The notes beneath the pieces are model-generated. The model had not been told where the DNA came from, did not search any database, and saw only the letters and a list, made by a program, of their open reading frames with translations. 64,000 nucleotides of DNA, taken from positions 2,051,001 through 2,115,000 of the forward strand of contig JAPXFQ010000344.1 in the NCBI GenBank assembly GCA_028564705.1, given 5' to 3'. The stretch comes from Apricaphanius iberus. Taxonomy: Eukaryota > Chordata > Actinopteri > Cyprinodontiformes > Aphaniidae. How positions within the stretch are numbered: the stretch's first letter is position 1; each line of letters begins with the position of its first letter. Positions 48,595 through 60,590 of this stretch are shown piece after piece. A program made the translations under genes and the position numbers.

Positions 48595-51345
48595 CTGGTA
48601 CACTTCCAGCACCTCCAGCACATGTTCTCCCTGCAAATGAGAGATTATCTGGGCAACACGTTATACGACAATCTGAGAACCTCGTGTTCTGTGAGTGACT
48701 GGAAATGTTCTGCAGTGTGACTGAGTCTTTTTTTTAAGGATTTATGCTCAAGTTTTGTATTTTTCAGATGTCTTTACACTTGTGCACACGGATCATCTGG
48801 TTGTCCCAGAAGATGGTACTTTGACACAAACATCCTTCTCAGAATGACACCAAAAACTTTATAAAGGCCACCATAGACATTTTTCACTGTTACAGGATAT
48901 AACTCGCATTATTTCTCCGCATTAATGAATAGCAACCATTGTAATAGTTTTTATAGTAAAGTCTACTTTCCACCGGATGCGTAACCGACGCGTAACGTCT
49001 GTGAAGCGTAATACACAGCTGATAGCCGTTGTTATAGTGGAGAATCCTCCAGTTTATATGATACCAGGGATCATTTTACAAGGCCAACATGAAAAAGAAA
49101 AGGCATAGACAGAATATCTGCAGCTTTGGGAGGGATGGTGATTTTATGGAATTAAAATTTTCCAGCTGCATAAAATGCTTTCGCAGCCGTTACGTTTGTT
49201 AAACACGCCCGGTTAGTAGGGACACACTGCTGAACTCGCAAGTAAAAAGGGAGTAAAAAGCAGGGGTAACGCTGTTAACAGCTTTAACTGAATGCACTGC
49301 CACTAAACAGTCCTGAGCTTTCTTTTGTTTCCAAAGAGCCTTGAGATAGTCAGGTCTAACTTGACCAGCCTCGTTCACCATGCTCAGGAATTAAAAACAG
49401 AAAAAAATAGACATGGACACTGCCGCACTTCAGTTGATCTCAAATTGAAGTTTGCAAAGTCTTCCTTGGATATAACTTTGTTCAGACTGACATAATATGG
49501 TGCATGTTTGTCATAGCCTGCACTAAATTAATGCTCTTAAGCTTGATGTCAAAATGGACAGAATCACCTTTTTTCAGTCTTACTGGCAGTGTTATTTCAC
49601 AGAAAGAGGAGGGGGGTAAACGATGGCACAGCCAATTGTGAACACTGCCTAACCAGCCATCTGGTACCCGGTTGTTATTGAAAGCATGTCTGAAGCTTGA
49701 AAAAGTTGCGAAACAAGCTTGTTTAATCCCAAGGCTTTATGAATGAATGGGATGATGTAGTGTTACGCTCTGTATACACACAGGATTCTAACAGAACTGA
49801 TATAATAGATGGTTGGAAAACTTGATCAGCAGTCAGTAAAGTGAGGTAAGGTTAACATAGCTGATGTATAAACCTTTGTACATATCTATCACCGACAAAA
49901 AGGCAGCAATAAGAAGCACTTACTGTAAAACCCCATTGCATGATTTTCATTATTCTGTGCAGATATAAATATTTAAAATACATTCACAACATCACATGTA
50001 AAGAATGCCACAACACTTGGATTTCAAATTATTGTTTTTCATAAATAGCATCAACAGCTTCTTTCACAACCCTCCCCCCTCAGGATTACAGACAACACTG
50101 CCCACTCTCACTCAACATTTATAATCGAGGACCACTGTTATGCAAGGACAATCTGATGCTCGTTACTTATTATGGAAGAAAAAAAAAAAAATTTCTGCGT
50201 TTTAAATGGGGTAACAGACCAACCAACTCAGCCATCAGGGATTACGCCTCAGAGGGGTTTTTGAGTGTCTTGGCCAGAAGATCCATATGGTGTATCGTCT
50301 CAGTATTCAGGTCAATAGATTCTGTTCATTCAGAGGGTCCAACACTCAAAGAGACACATACAGATTCAGCTGATACAGTCCTGCCACGAGACGCAGCAGT
50401 CTGAGAAGTTAAATCCCTCATTTTGTCTTTTTAAATGGAACATTTATTTCTTCTTGGTAAAATGTTCTGTGTAATTCTTTGCTATGTTTATATTTTTCAC
50501 CGCGGTCTTGCGAACAGTTTGTAGTGTTTATGTGTCCTGAGTGCTGTAAATCTGTCACTGACTTTCTTAAATTAAATGTGTTTTACAGAAAGAAATATTT
50601 CTCTGTTTTTACTATTTTGTCTGGAGAGAATTACTGCTGTACAAGTTAAACAAACAGAAGCCCATTTTAGTGTGAGGTAGCAGCAACTTCACACATTCAC
50701 TGAAAATACACATACAGTACCCCAAGGTGAAAAAATTAATATGCAGAATAAAGTTTTTTTTCAGTGCCTTTTAATGCTATGAGAATCAGGAAATACATTT
50801 TATCAACTGAAGGTTGTTTAATTATAATGTGTTTCTGTTTAAGGATTCTTTAGAGGAACTACTGGAGCTATGATTAGGGCTTTTAACTGCCTTTTCAATG
50901 TTTCTGTCAGTCATTACTTTGTTATGTATTGATAAAGTTCAAAAACGTTGCTCAGGTTTACAAAATATAACCGCCAGACTGGGAAAACACTAAGGATCAG
51001 ATTATTATTATGTATAATAACTGGGTAAAGTTTAAATTTTTTATTAAATTTTTTAAACTGCAGAACAAGAAATCTAATTTAGAGAGGGAGCTGCAGTGGA
51101 AAAAACAAACAACCATATGTGATTTATAAAATGCATAAAAAATCTGTAAATGCTTATGGTACTCATTCCAGGTGCTTGACATGATTCTGTGATAAACAAA
51201 CAAAATATATGCTAAACTCATGGAAAGTAAAAACAGCAATTAGGAATAAAGTATGAAAATGATCAAAATAAACATTGGAAAAAAGTAGGAAACAGCAGTT
51301 AAGCATAAATTATACTCAACATATGATACACAATGAAGCATAATC
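48595..51345. other. inka2 3' flank
   Basis: Non-coding AT-rich DNA; an unknown part may be inka2 3' UTR. No exon, RNA gene or clear repeat recognised. Confidence 0.5.
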
Positions 51346-51826
51346 ATTTACTTAAAGGCTACTCTAAACAGATGAGTTTTAAGTTTTGGTTTAAAGCAGC
51401 TCAGTATCTCAGCAGCTTTGCAGATAAGGAGAACATATAAACTAAGAGCTGCCTCTCCATGTTTGGTTCTGATTCTAGGGATGATTAGTGGACTAGAGTT
51501 GGATGACCTGAGTGGTCTGGCCGGTTGGTATGGCAACAATAGGTTTTTAGCATTTTTTAGAGCTAAGCCATTTAATGATTTATAAACTAGTAGGAATATT
51601 TTAAGGTCTATTCTCTGAGCTACAGGGAGCCAGTAAAAGGACTTTAGAACTGGGCTGATGTGTTTCACTTTCCTGGTTCTGGTGAGAACGTCAGCAGCAG
51701 TGTTCTGGACCAGCTGCAGCTGTCTTATTTACTTTTTAGGCAGACCTGTGAGGACGCTGTTGCAGTAATCAAGCGGACTAAAGATAAACTTCTGGATGAA
51801 TTTATCAACGTCCTGTTGCGATGTTA
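51346..51826 (-). mobile_element. 5'-truncated LINE, polymerase C-terminal fragment (L2/Jockey type)
   Basis: On the minus strand one frame gives DKFIQKFIFSPLDYCNSVLT, then GLPKK, an in-frame TAA (51729-51731), then IRQLQLVQNTAADVLTRTRK and HISPVLKSFYWLPVAQRIDL, and on to KLKTHLFRVAFK. This is the conserved tail of a teleost LINE polymerase (the LDYCN..., VQNAAARVL and HWLPV-type motifs). The copy lacks the catalytic reverse transcriptase, has a stop codon and is dead. Its 3' untranslated tail may continue to about 51170. Confidence 0.8.
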
Positions 51827-54800
51827 GTCTACAGTATAGTATAGTATAGTTTATGTTCAATTTTGAAATGCAGAAAATATTGCCTACATATATTTAGCTA
51901 AATCTTTCTCAATTCAAAAGTCATGCATTTATTTGTGATCCATCCAATGAAAGTTTACAATTCCTAATGATAAATGAAAAATCTGAAATTCTGACATGTC
52001 CTTTGCTATCCGCAGCTCTTAGCCTGCATCTGCCCTGCAGAAAAACGCCGCAGCATGACTAAAAGGTTTGTTCGGGGGGAAAGCCAGCATGTCACTCACA
52101 GCTCAAGCATCTACTGTGCACTAAACTGATTCTAAATCTGTTCCACAACCCCATTAGTGACTTTGATAAATAAAAAAGCAACATGAACTCTGCAGTCTGG
52201 CAGTTCTTCACAGACACTTCATGACATCCAATCCCAAAGATGCTTTTTACGACATATACATCAACCCAGATCAGTCAGTTCATCTTTCTACACTGTGTAC
52301 TTTGTCATAACAAGACATGCCAGCTGCAAAGATCCTGGGAGTACTACATAAGAGCTTAGCAAAAGAACTGCAGAATATATTATTAAAAATTATTTCCAAG
52401 CCTTTTTAACCCATTAATATTTCTTTAGTTTCACTTGTTTTTTACTTTACTTCAGGTTTATTATCGCAAAAGGAAACTTTTTTTGAACCGAGAGAGCCTT
52501 ATTTAAAGCCTGTCTCTCATAAATGCACATAGGGACATTAGTTGCTGGTCAGTATTTTTATTGGCTTCTGACACAATTCAGTTAATGAGGCTTTTGTGCT
52601 GTATTGACAAATTCCCATAGTAAGAAATCAAACAGAAGGACAACACCGATTTAATTATGGATCCATAAAATAAGACTAAAAGTGTTTTGTCCGCATTAAA
52701 AAAAAAAATTTTCCTCAGGAAATACAACCTCTGTGGACCTTTATTATAAATATTGGATACGTTTTGACGACAGTTCAATCGATTATCAATTACAGTTCAT
52801 CTCTGACTAATATATGTTTGCTAGCTGTTTTTTTTGTTTAGTTTTTATCTTTCTAATGCAAATAGATTCAAATCTGTAAACAAGTATGTTGCAACAAAAA
52901 GATTTTCCAGTTTTCCTGCTGTCTCCTTGAAGATATGATTGATGTACGTAACTCTTTACTAACAGATCAGTGAACATTTTGGATACAAAAACAGACACCG
53001 GCCTCATGTGAAATAAGAGCATTATAATCTCCATGTGTGTTTCTGTGCGCTACACAACAGCTGTGAATGTACACTCCTCTCCTGCGGCTCGCTTTCCCAA
53101 GGGATCCAAGCAGTGGACGCTGTCTGACCACATCCTCCTCCTTCTCCTCCCTCCCTCCTCTCCGAGGTCCCAGATTGTCAGCTGTCACACTCCCACAGCC
53201 TCACAGCTCCACACTCCCTCCACAATTCTGGGGGACACACATAATTCCTGAATGTAGTAGAGCCACAACTCTGATAGTACAAAGGTCTGAAACTTTACGA
53301 AACATTAAGAGAGGGTCGTGGCTTAACTCAGACTCAGCTTGGGTTCAAAGCCTGGTTGAAATGTGAAAAATTTTGCAGGAAGACAAAGGATCTCTGTATC
53401 AGTAGAGCAAGCTGATACGGGAATATGGTGTTTGAACACGCACTTTCGGATCCTACGGCAGGCTAATTTCCAACGCAGTGCTCATCTTTCAATAAATCCT
53501 CAGCTGTGCAGCCGCAGGACTGTCTTTGCCATCAGGAATGCGCTCACGTTTCACTTTTTATAATCGGCAGCAGCTAAAAGTCCACAATCATCGCCCGATG
53601 CAGCTTTCTGCAGGTTCCCACAATAAATAAGGAGGGGACTTCATATGTGCACACTCAGCCAGGCTAAAATTGTGCAAAAACCCAGAGGTCATGACTAGTC
53701 GCACACAAACACCCCCCACAGACATTTAGAAATGAAAGACTACATCTTAAAGCCACAAAGCGGGGCCAGATTTGTCCGGGAGATAAATGCAAGAGTTAAA
53801 TCCAGGGAGAATTATTTGGGATTTAACATCTGGCTGCTTCGCAGTACAGCGCTGTAACTCTCACACTCTTAGTCTGCTAATGCATGAAAAGTGCAACTGC
53901 ACAACCATGAAATAATGTTGCATTAATCATGATTAACTCTGGCTCATGAAAAGATGAAAAGCAGGATCTGTTAAAGGCCAAAAACCAAACCAAATGACCC
54001 CATTACCATTTGCGTAACTGCAGTTTCTCTGCACATACACACTGTTTAATGTCTGAATTATATACAGTACAAAAAAAGTTAAAAAAAAATGATTTACAGT
54101 CTGTGATGTGGTTCACATAAGAATGGTCAAAGCGTGTATTTTTTGTAAGTAGGTTAACAACATCTCATAAGTAACACAATCAAAGCAAAAAGAATATTAA
54201 CAGCAGTAAAAGTGTCTGAAGCTCCTATGGTTAGCTAGGGTTCAAATCATCCGCAGCAATACACTGACATTTGTCATTTATGATTTATTGAATATACAAT
54301 ATCTTCTAAAGATCTCTGTGAAAAGAAAAGCATCACAGGATAAAGGTCTGATCCCAGCAGTGCTGAATGTTTTGTTTTGGTAAAACAAACCGACAATATC
54401 TTTACAGTCAGACTGCAGCACAGAGCTCCCTGCAGACCACCCTCCTCTGAAGCTGCCTATGATTGATGTCTTTAGGTCCTCTGACAGGTGAACACAGCAG
54501 ACAGAAATGTTTTCACGCTTTGATCTTCTCCCTGGCATCCAGTCTTTACTCAATCCAAGGAATTCAAGTGTGCTTGTACAAATGTGGTGTGATGCTCCTG
54601 CAGCTGATGGACAGAAGTGCCATCAGGCTGTTGTCTCAGGGCTCTCAGCTCTCTGACTCCTGCTGTTTTCTGCAAATGGTTAATGTATGGGGGGTGGAAA
54701 TAGAAACACTGACAGTGGGATCCTTCTTCTTAATCTACAGCACAGATCAAGAATATTCAGAATATTAAACTTTAAAAGTGCTGTCTGTACAAACAAAATA

Positions 54801-55044
54801 AATGTAATTTATTGAAATATGTGAAAAATATTTATTGTAGATTGTCTAAAGAGGCAGTGATTGGTTATTTGGTCAGATAAAATATCCATTTTATCATATC
54901 AGCATAACAATTTTACACAAAGTAAAAGAAAATAAAGTGTTTAAGACTGACACCGCAGTGAAATAATTTGATATCTTAAATTATTTGTGAGTTTTATACC
55001 TGTTTCAAGTACTTCAAGTACTATGCAGTCTATTAACATCTAAC
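51827..55044. other. non-coding DNA
   Basis: No supported gene. A GC-richer, pyrimidine-rich patch lies at about 53060-53240. A short open stretch near 52015-52064 between cgcag and AAAAG|GTTTGT looks exon-like but matches nothing I know. TATAG repeats occur at about 51833-51852. Confidence 0.5.
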
Positions 55045-56145
55045 CAGGGTATCATTAGTTTTATTATTTGACCTAAGATTTCAAATTCGATTTAGTTTTA
55101 GTTAGTTTTAACCATTTGTTAGGTAGTTTAGTTTTAGCTTTATGAAAATGCTTAGTTTCAGTTTAGTTTTTATTAGTTTCAGGTTTAGTTTTAGTCTTTT
55201 CGTTAAATAAGTTGTGTACCAGGGTAAGACAAAAAAAATGTATAACAAAATCTTAGAAAATTATTATGCCTTTTTTTTTTTACTGTATTGACATGGGCCA
55301 GATTAACAACCCACAAATTGGCAAGTATAAAATAAATATGGCAGACAATAACAGCACCTGTGCATTAAAAAGCCAAATAATTAATGCAGGTGCTACAGTT
55401 CTATAAAAACACTGAGTAGCAGCACAAAAAAAAAAGCCAAGCTATCTCAAGTGCTATAATGCTTTTGATCATTTTGCACATTTGCGCTTTCTCTCAACCT
55501 TCACTGACATGACGCTTGGCGGACCGCAGCAACACAGACAACCTGACTGACATGTTGGGATAATGCAGCACAGCCTGTAAAAACAACCAGAGACTAGAGA
55601 GGGATTTTTTTGTCCACCAACACAGTGGATACACGCACAACCTTCACCAGCTACACAACTCAGGTGTAACACCGGTTACACCAGAGTTAGCAGTGTTAGC
55701 TTAGTTGTTAGCCGCCAAAGCTCACCTGTCATGAAGTTTTTGCTGTAGACTGTTTAATCATCGATTTATTCGCTTCTTCTGATAGCTTGCAATCCAAAGA
55801 CGTTTTTTATTTCCTTGAAAGGAGGCGAGTCGATGAGATTGTATCCAACTTTCCCGTTCTGTTGTTTTTATCAAGGCAATTTCTGCAACTAAAAAGCCAC
55901 AACACACATGATCGCATCTGTTTCTGGTGAAATATTTATTCTAGACTTTATGAGGCACTGCATGAAATGAAAACTAAGGACATTTTCTCATTACATTTTG
56001 TTCATTTTAGTTAGTTTTGTGAACACGTTACAATTTGAGTTCGTTTTTGTTTTGTTTCAAATTCTCGTTTTTCTTTTTATTTCAGTTAACAGTTACTACT
56101 AGTTTTAGTTTTTTTTGTTCGTTTTCGTTATCGGTAATAACACTG
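55045..56145. mobile_element. 1.1 kb non-autonomous hAT-type element
   Basis: The left end is CAGGGTATCATTAGTTTTAT. The right end, read inwards on the minus strand, is CAGTGTTATTACCGATAACG. Flanking 8-mers are CATCTAAC (55037-55044) and CATCTAAT (56146-56153), a 7 of 8 target duplication as expected for hAT. Both subterminal regions are dense in TTTAGTTTTAGTT-type repeats. The middle has no transposase frame. Confidence 0.75.
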
Positions 56146-56844
56146 CATCTAATATCTTTTCTTTGCTCTGTAAAAAGTTATTCACATAACAGAAAAAAGA
56201 TTGCCCTATTTGGATAAATTGTACTTAAAAGGAAAGTAAAGTTTTTTGCAACCTGGACCTTACTTTTAGCAGGCATTACTTACCAGTTACGTTTAAAATA
56301 AAACAAGATTACACCTATTAAGGTGTCATAAAATCTGTCTTTTATCCAGGGCTGTGCAGTGAGAGTTGTGGTTAGGTTGTGGACGACCCTAAGTCTTATG
56401 GGGCCTTAAACGGATGTTTTCTCCCTGCATTAAAAAAAACCCCTCATTGGATTAATACCATATTAATGATGGCCGTTTTTCTGTCCCATAAATATATGGC
56501 AGTTCAACCAATTTCCATTAAATTACATTGACCATATGTATATATTTATTGGATTGAAAACCTGCCATAATTTAAAATGTGTTAATCCAATGAGTCATTT
56601 TTTTCAGCATGTTAAAACCACAAACAGCGTTTCTATCAAAACTCGCTCTAATCTATAGGAGAGGAGGCCAAATTTAATTGATTAATCCTAAAATCAATTA
56701 GGAATAATTGGCTATCATTTTCTGAGATAATCTGAAGCTCAAAAACAAAGAAAAGCTTAAAAAGTTAAAGGTTAAAAAGGTAATTAAAAACCAACCAATT
56801 TTTAAGGTAAGAAAAGACATTTAAATCAATTTGAATAAATGTGT
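56146..56844. other. non-coding DNA
   Basis: AT-rich sequence between a hAT element and a LINE; nothing recognised. Confidence 0.5.
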
Positions 56845-56912
56845 CTTTTTTTATCCAATCCTTATTAATAATGTCTATCCTTTGCATGTTTGGGAGTGCC
56901 TATCTCCAGCAG

Positions 56913-58520
56913 TCATCTACTTACTGGTAGGGTACACCCAGGACAGGTTGCCAGTCCATCACAGCCGGGGGTGATCAGACCCCGGCCTGTGTCCAAGTTG
57001 CGCACCACGGATCCCCCCCCAATGGATCCACAGCCACCGGGAGGCCTTTTTTCTGCGGCCTCGAGGATGTTCTTGGTGGCTCTTCTAGACTGCAGTCCTC
57101 TAATCCCAAGGATTTTGAACACTCGCTGTAGTGAGTGACCAGCAAAACCCCTGCACCCAATCTCGACTGGTTCGCAGCGGGCTCTCCATCCATTGCTCTG
57201 ACACTCTGCAATGAGCTCAGAGTATTTGGCCTTCTTTCTCTCATTTGCTTCGTCGATCCGCTCCTCCCAGGGGACAGTCAGCTCCAGTAGCACTACTTGC
57301 TTGGTTAACTCCGATGCTAACACCATATCTGGGCGGAGTGTAGTGGTAGCGATATTGGCTGGGAACTTGAGTTGCCTTCCCAGGTCAACGTGGAGCTGCC
57401 AGTCACGAGCTGTGGCGAGGAGCCCTCCTGTGGAGTAGGGCTGGCGGTTTGCTTTCTGTCCTGCTCTGATGAAAGTGATTGCCTGTTTCTGGGCAACCAG
57501 GGACTTGCTGTTTTGTATTGCTGTGGAGATGGAATCCGCCAGGGATTTTAAAACTTGGTCGTGTCGCCAGCGATACCGCCCCTCCCCAAGCACCTTTGGG
57601 CAACAGCTCAGGATGTGCTCCAAGGTGCCCCTCCTCCGGCACAGTTTGCACTCCGGTGTGTCTGCTAGGCCCCAGGTGTGCAGGTTGGCCGGGCATGGGA
57701 GGACATCATACACAGACTGTATGAGGAATTTTATGCGCAGAGGTTCAGCTCTCCAGAGCTCTGACCAGGTGAGTTTTCGAGGTTCCGCAAGCTCCCATCT
57801 TGTCCACGCCCCTTGTTTAGACATGCTAACCATCCTGCAGCAACGTTCTTCCTCCACCTCTGCACGGATCTCGTCTTGGACCAGTTGGCGCTTTTCCTTG
57901 CCACAGGCCCGGTCGAAACGTGGCATTGGGAAACTGCCGAGGCCTGCCCTCCCCCTTGTCATAGTTCCCATCAAGGTCTTGTGCCTCAGCCGCTCTTCTG
58001 CTCTGTTTACCGCCTCTTGTGCCTGCCACTTCCTCCCTGTCTTGACAATGATTCCTGCCGAGGCGACCTTGACATCTGTGGAGTCCCTGTACATCATTAC
58101 CTCTCTGGAGCGGCTGACTTTAAATTCCTCCGAGAGTCCCCTAAGTGGGAGTTGCAGCTTGGTGGATTGTCCATAAAGGGCAATGCTGCTCAAGGACAGA
58201 GGGAGCCCCAGCCATCTCCGTAAAAACTGGCTGATGGTCTTCTCTAGTGCCTCTACCATTGCCATTGGTACCTCGTAGATTAACAGAGGCCAGAGTATTC
58301 TAGGCAAGACTCCGTGTTGGTATATCCAGGCCTTGAACTTACCTGGGAGACCAGATTTGTCGATGGCTGTGAGCCATGTGGTCAGATCGCTTTTTGTCTG
58401 CTGCAAAGCCACTGCATCCTTCAGGGAGCAATCAAAGATTTTGCCCAGGCTCTTAACAGGTCTTTCGGTCACCGTTGGAATCATGGTCCCTCTAACTGTA
58501 AAGCGGAAATTATCGGCCAT
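56913..58520 (-). pseudogene. R2-type LINE C-terminal domain with zinc knuckle and endonuclease
   Basis: A 535-codon open stretch starting ADNFRFTVRG, in the same frame as the N-terminal part. Within it CKLC at 291-294, H302 and C307 form the C-X2-C-X7-H-X4-C knuckle, followed by GRYRWRHDQVLK. RPDMV (396-400), LLELTVPWEE (411-420) and ERKKAKY (427-433) fit the PD...E restriction-like nuclease that nicks the target in this LINE group. The domain is unbroken, but the upstream lesions mean a full polyprotein cannot be made. The last codons and stop lie within the shared 3' tail. Confidence 0.85.
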
Positions 58521-58521
58521 T

Positions 58522-58661
58522 TTACCTTTTTTTCATGACCAGTGATTTCCCTGGCTTGAAGCTCATCTTTGCCCATGCGATGAGCCGTTCAAGCCCCAGG
58601 AGGAGCCACCTGCATCCAGGCACGGATGTGCTCATCACTGTCAAGTCATCCATAAAAGCTC
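58522..58661 (-). pseudogene. R2-type LINE reverse transcriptase motif C segment (shifted frame)
   Basis: This piece continues the polymerase in another frame: HIRAFMDDLTVMSTS, where FMDD (58645-58656) is the catalytic motif C with its aspartate pair, then the thumb-like GLERLIAWAKMSFKPGKS. It stops shortly after a run of seven T on the + strand (58527-58533); a run of six would keep the frame, so one extra base is the likely lesion. Confidence 0.8.
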
Positions 58662-59768
58662 TTATGTGGGCTGCCGGGTCCCAGATCTTGATTTTGGCCC
58701 TCTGCATTCGACCTCCGCAGACTTGAAAATCATGTTCATGGCCAAGGAGAAGAGTGACACCGATATTGTGCAACCGGTGATTATGCCCTTTTCCAGGCGA
58801 TGCCAGGCAGATGTTACTTGGCTTGAGGAGACTGTTGCACTGAAATTGTTGTAGTAGTCCATGATGAGGTTACAGATCTTCCCAGGAACGTGGTGTCTCG
58901 TCAGTGCTGTTTCGACAAGTTTGTGCGGGATAGATCCGTAGGCATTGGTTATATCAAGCCAAAGAGTTGCCAAATCTCCTTTGCTTTCCCTTGCCTCCCG
59001 GATCAACTGTGTCACCACTCCTGTATGCTCCAGGCACCCCGGCACACCAGGAACTCCCCCCTTCTGGACAGAAGTGTCTATGTAGGCATTTTTCAAGAGG
59101 AACTCGGTTAGTCGTTGCGACAGGATCTTGAAGAAAATCTTGCTCTCAACGCTGAGCAGCGAGATTATACGGAACTGCTCGATGTTACTGGCATTCTCTT
59201 CCTTCGGGATCCAGATGCCTTCAGCGTATCTCCACTGGGCGGCAACTTTCCCTCTCCGCCAAATCACGTTCAAAATCTTCCACAGACGCTTGAGGAGCCG
59301 TGGACACTGCTTGTAGACCTTGTAGGGTACACCGCTAGGGCCGGGAACCGAACTAGATCTTGCAGCTTTCACAACTTCCTTTACCTCTGCCAGGGTAGGC
59401 TCATCACTTTTGAATTGGGACACTGGATCTGCTGGTTGCACTAGTGCCTCACAAGGGCCGAGCTCTTGATCTCTTGAAGTGTCGCTGAAGGTGATATTGA
59501 GATGATGGTCAATCTCTTCTACAGGGCAAGAGAGGTGACCACTTCGCTTCTGGCCCAGTAGCCTTTTAGAGAAGGTGAAGGGGTTCCCAATGAAGGCACT
59601 ACGCTTCCGTGCCTTTTCCTTTCCCCTTCTTCGGTGCCATTCAGCTCTCCTCAATGTGATGAGCTTCTTTCATATGATAATGGTGAGTTCCGACAGAGCA
59701 GTTCTCTCCTCTTCCCTGGCTGCCTTAAACTGACGTCTCAAGGATTTGAGCTCTTGCCTCAACTCTCA
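58662..59768 (-). pseudogene. R2-type LINE reverse transcriptase, N-terminal part (broken)
   Basis: Open from the truncation point except for one in-frame TGA (about 59672-59674, between LTIII and KKLITLRRAEW). Reverse transcriptase motifs appear in order: SSVPGPSGVPYKVYK, the IWIPKEEN...FRIISLL block, VQKGGVPG, the catalytic motif A aspartate in LWLDITNAYGSIPH, and motif B in KGIITGCTISVSLFSL. The frame runs out at the stop at 58662-58664 just before motif C, because of an apparent one-base deletion at about 58664-58670. Confidence 0.85.
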
Positions 59769-60009
59769 AACTATTAAAACCAAAATTTATTGTAATAATA
59801 ATCTGATATTCTATTCATTTACATAAAGCTCCTTCAATTCTTTTTTCTAATTCTTCCAGTGGAAAATAATTGCACCCTGTATCTTCATGCAGCCTTATAT
59901 CTGCAGCGCGCTGTTCTCATGAAGTGCTTAGATGTACAAACACCCATTCAAACACAAGTGTAGAGATTATTGGCCTCTGCTTTGCTATTTGCTCCATCAA
60001 TTTCTCCCA

Positions 60010-60040
60010 GCACACACACACACACACACACACAGACACA

Positions 60041-60075
<35 letters not shown>
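60010..60075. repeat. (CA)n-(GA)n compound microsatellite
   Basis: CA units run into GA units with a short CAGACACACAAA bridge. Confidence 0.95.
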
Positions 60076-60076
<1 letters not shown>

Positions 60077-60253
60077 ACCCCAGGGGGTTCTACTATCATT
60101 AAGTCATAAACTGTAACCCAGTGGGGAGTTTTCGTCATCATTAATCCAGATTAAAACTAAATCTCTAGTTTTGACTCACACTCACACAGTTATTTAACGT
60201 TGCGTGCTTTTACTCAACATGAATCATTAGCAGCCAGCAGTTTATCGAGGTTA

Positions 60254-60290
60254 TTATATATATACATAAATATATACATATATATATATG

Positions 60291-60340
<50 letters not shown>

Positions 60341-60351
60341 TAGAGATAGAA

Positions 60352-60391
<40 letters not shown>
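60254..60391. repeat. (TA)n-(GA)n compound microsatellite
   Basis: About 75 bp of TA-rich repeats with TATG/CATA variants, followed by about 65 bp of GA repeats. It directly abuts the left end of a Tc1 relic and shares the pattern of the microsatellite 180 bp upstream. Confidence 0.95.
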
Positions 60392-60394
<3 letters not shown>

Positions 60395-60590
60395 CATAAG
60401 TATTTGAACACCCTGCAATTATGCATGTTCCCCCACTTGGAAAATATGGAAGGTTCTGACATTCACATAGGGAGAGACAGCCTTGTAAAAAAAATCCATT
60501 GTATTTTTTTGTATTTTAGACATAAGTATTTTAATATCTGGCAATCAGTAAGAATTCTTGCTCTCAAAGACATGTTACCCTGTATTTAAA

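Larger units (their letters stand above)
56845..59768 (-). mobile_element. R2-type LINE (restriction-like endonuclease clade), 5'-truncated and broken
   Basis: A 2.9 kb non-LTR retrotransposon on the minus strand. It has a reverse transcriptase, then a CCHC zinc knuckle and a PD...E restriction-like endonuclease, the order seen in the R2/R4/NeSL/HERO group. The amino-terminal zinc-finger/Myb region is missing because the copy is truncated at about 59768. The 3' end carries the widespread teleost LINE tail and an A-rich end (GGATAAAAAAAGACAC near 56840). One nonsense codon and two single-base frameshifts inactivate it. Which clade it belongs to needs a tree; HERO- or R4-like are my first guesses. 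Confidence 0.85.

Noticed and set aside
47499..48623. Minus-strand frames over inka2 exon 2
   Set aside because: Shadows of the coding exon; no splice or promoter support for an antisense gene.
52015..52064. Exon-like stretch (cgcag, LLACICPAEKRRSMTK, then GTTTGT)
   Set aside because: Splice-like edges but only about 50 bp, unknown protein, no neighbouring exons and a weak donor.
53033..53366. Overlapping open frames in a GC-richer patch on both strands
   Set aside because: Low-complexity pyrimidine-rich composition, no family resemblance and no convincing splice sites; overlapping frames on opposite strands point to composition rather than a gene.
57469..58223. Long + strand open frames (up to 235 codons)
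   Set aside because: Antisense shadows of the R2-type LINE C-terminal coding region.
59870..60462. Open frames with HTHTHT/RERERE and SLSLSL/YIYIYI repeats
   Set aside because: Translations of microsatellites.
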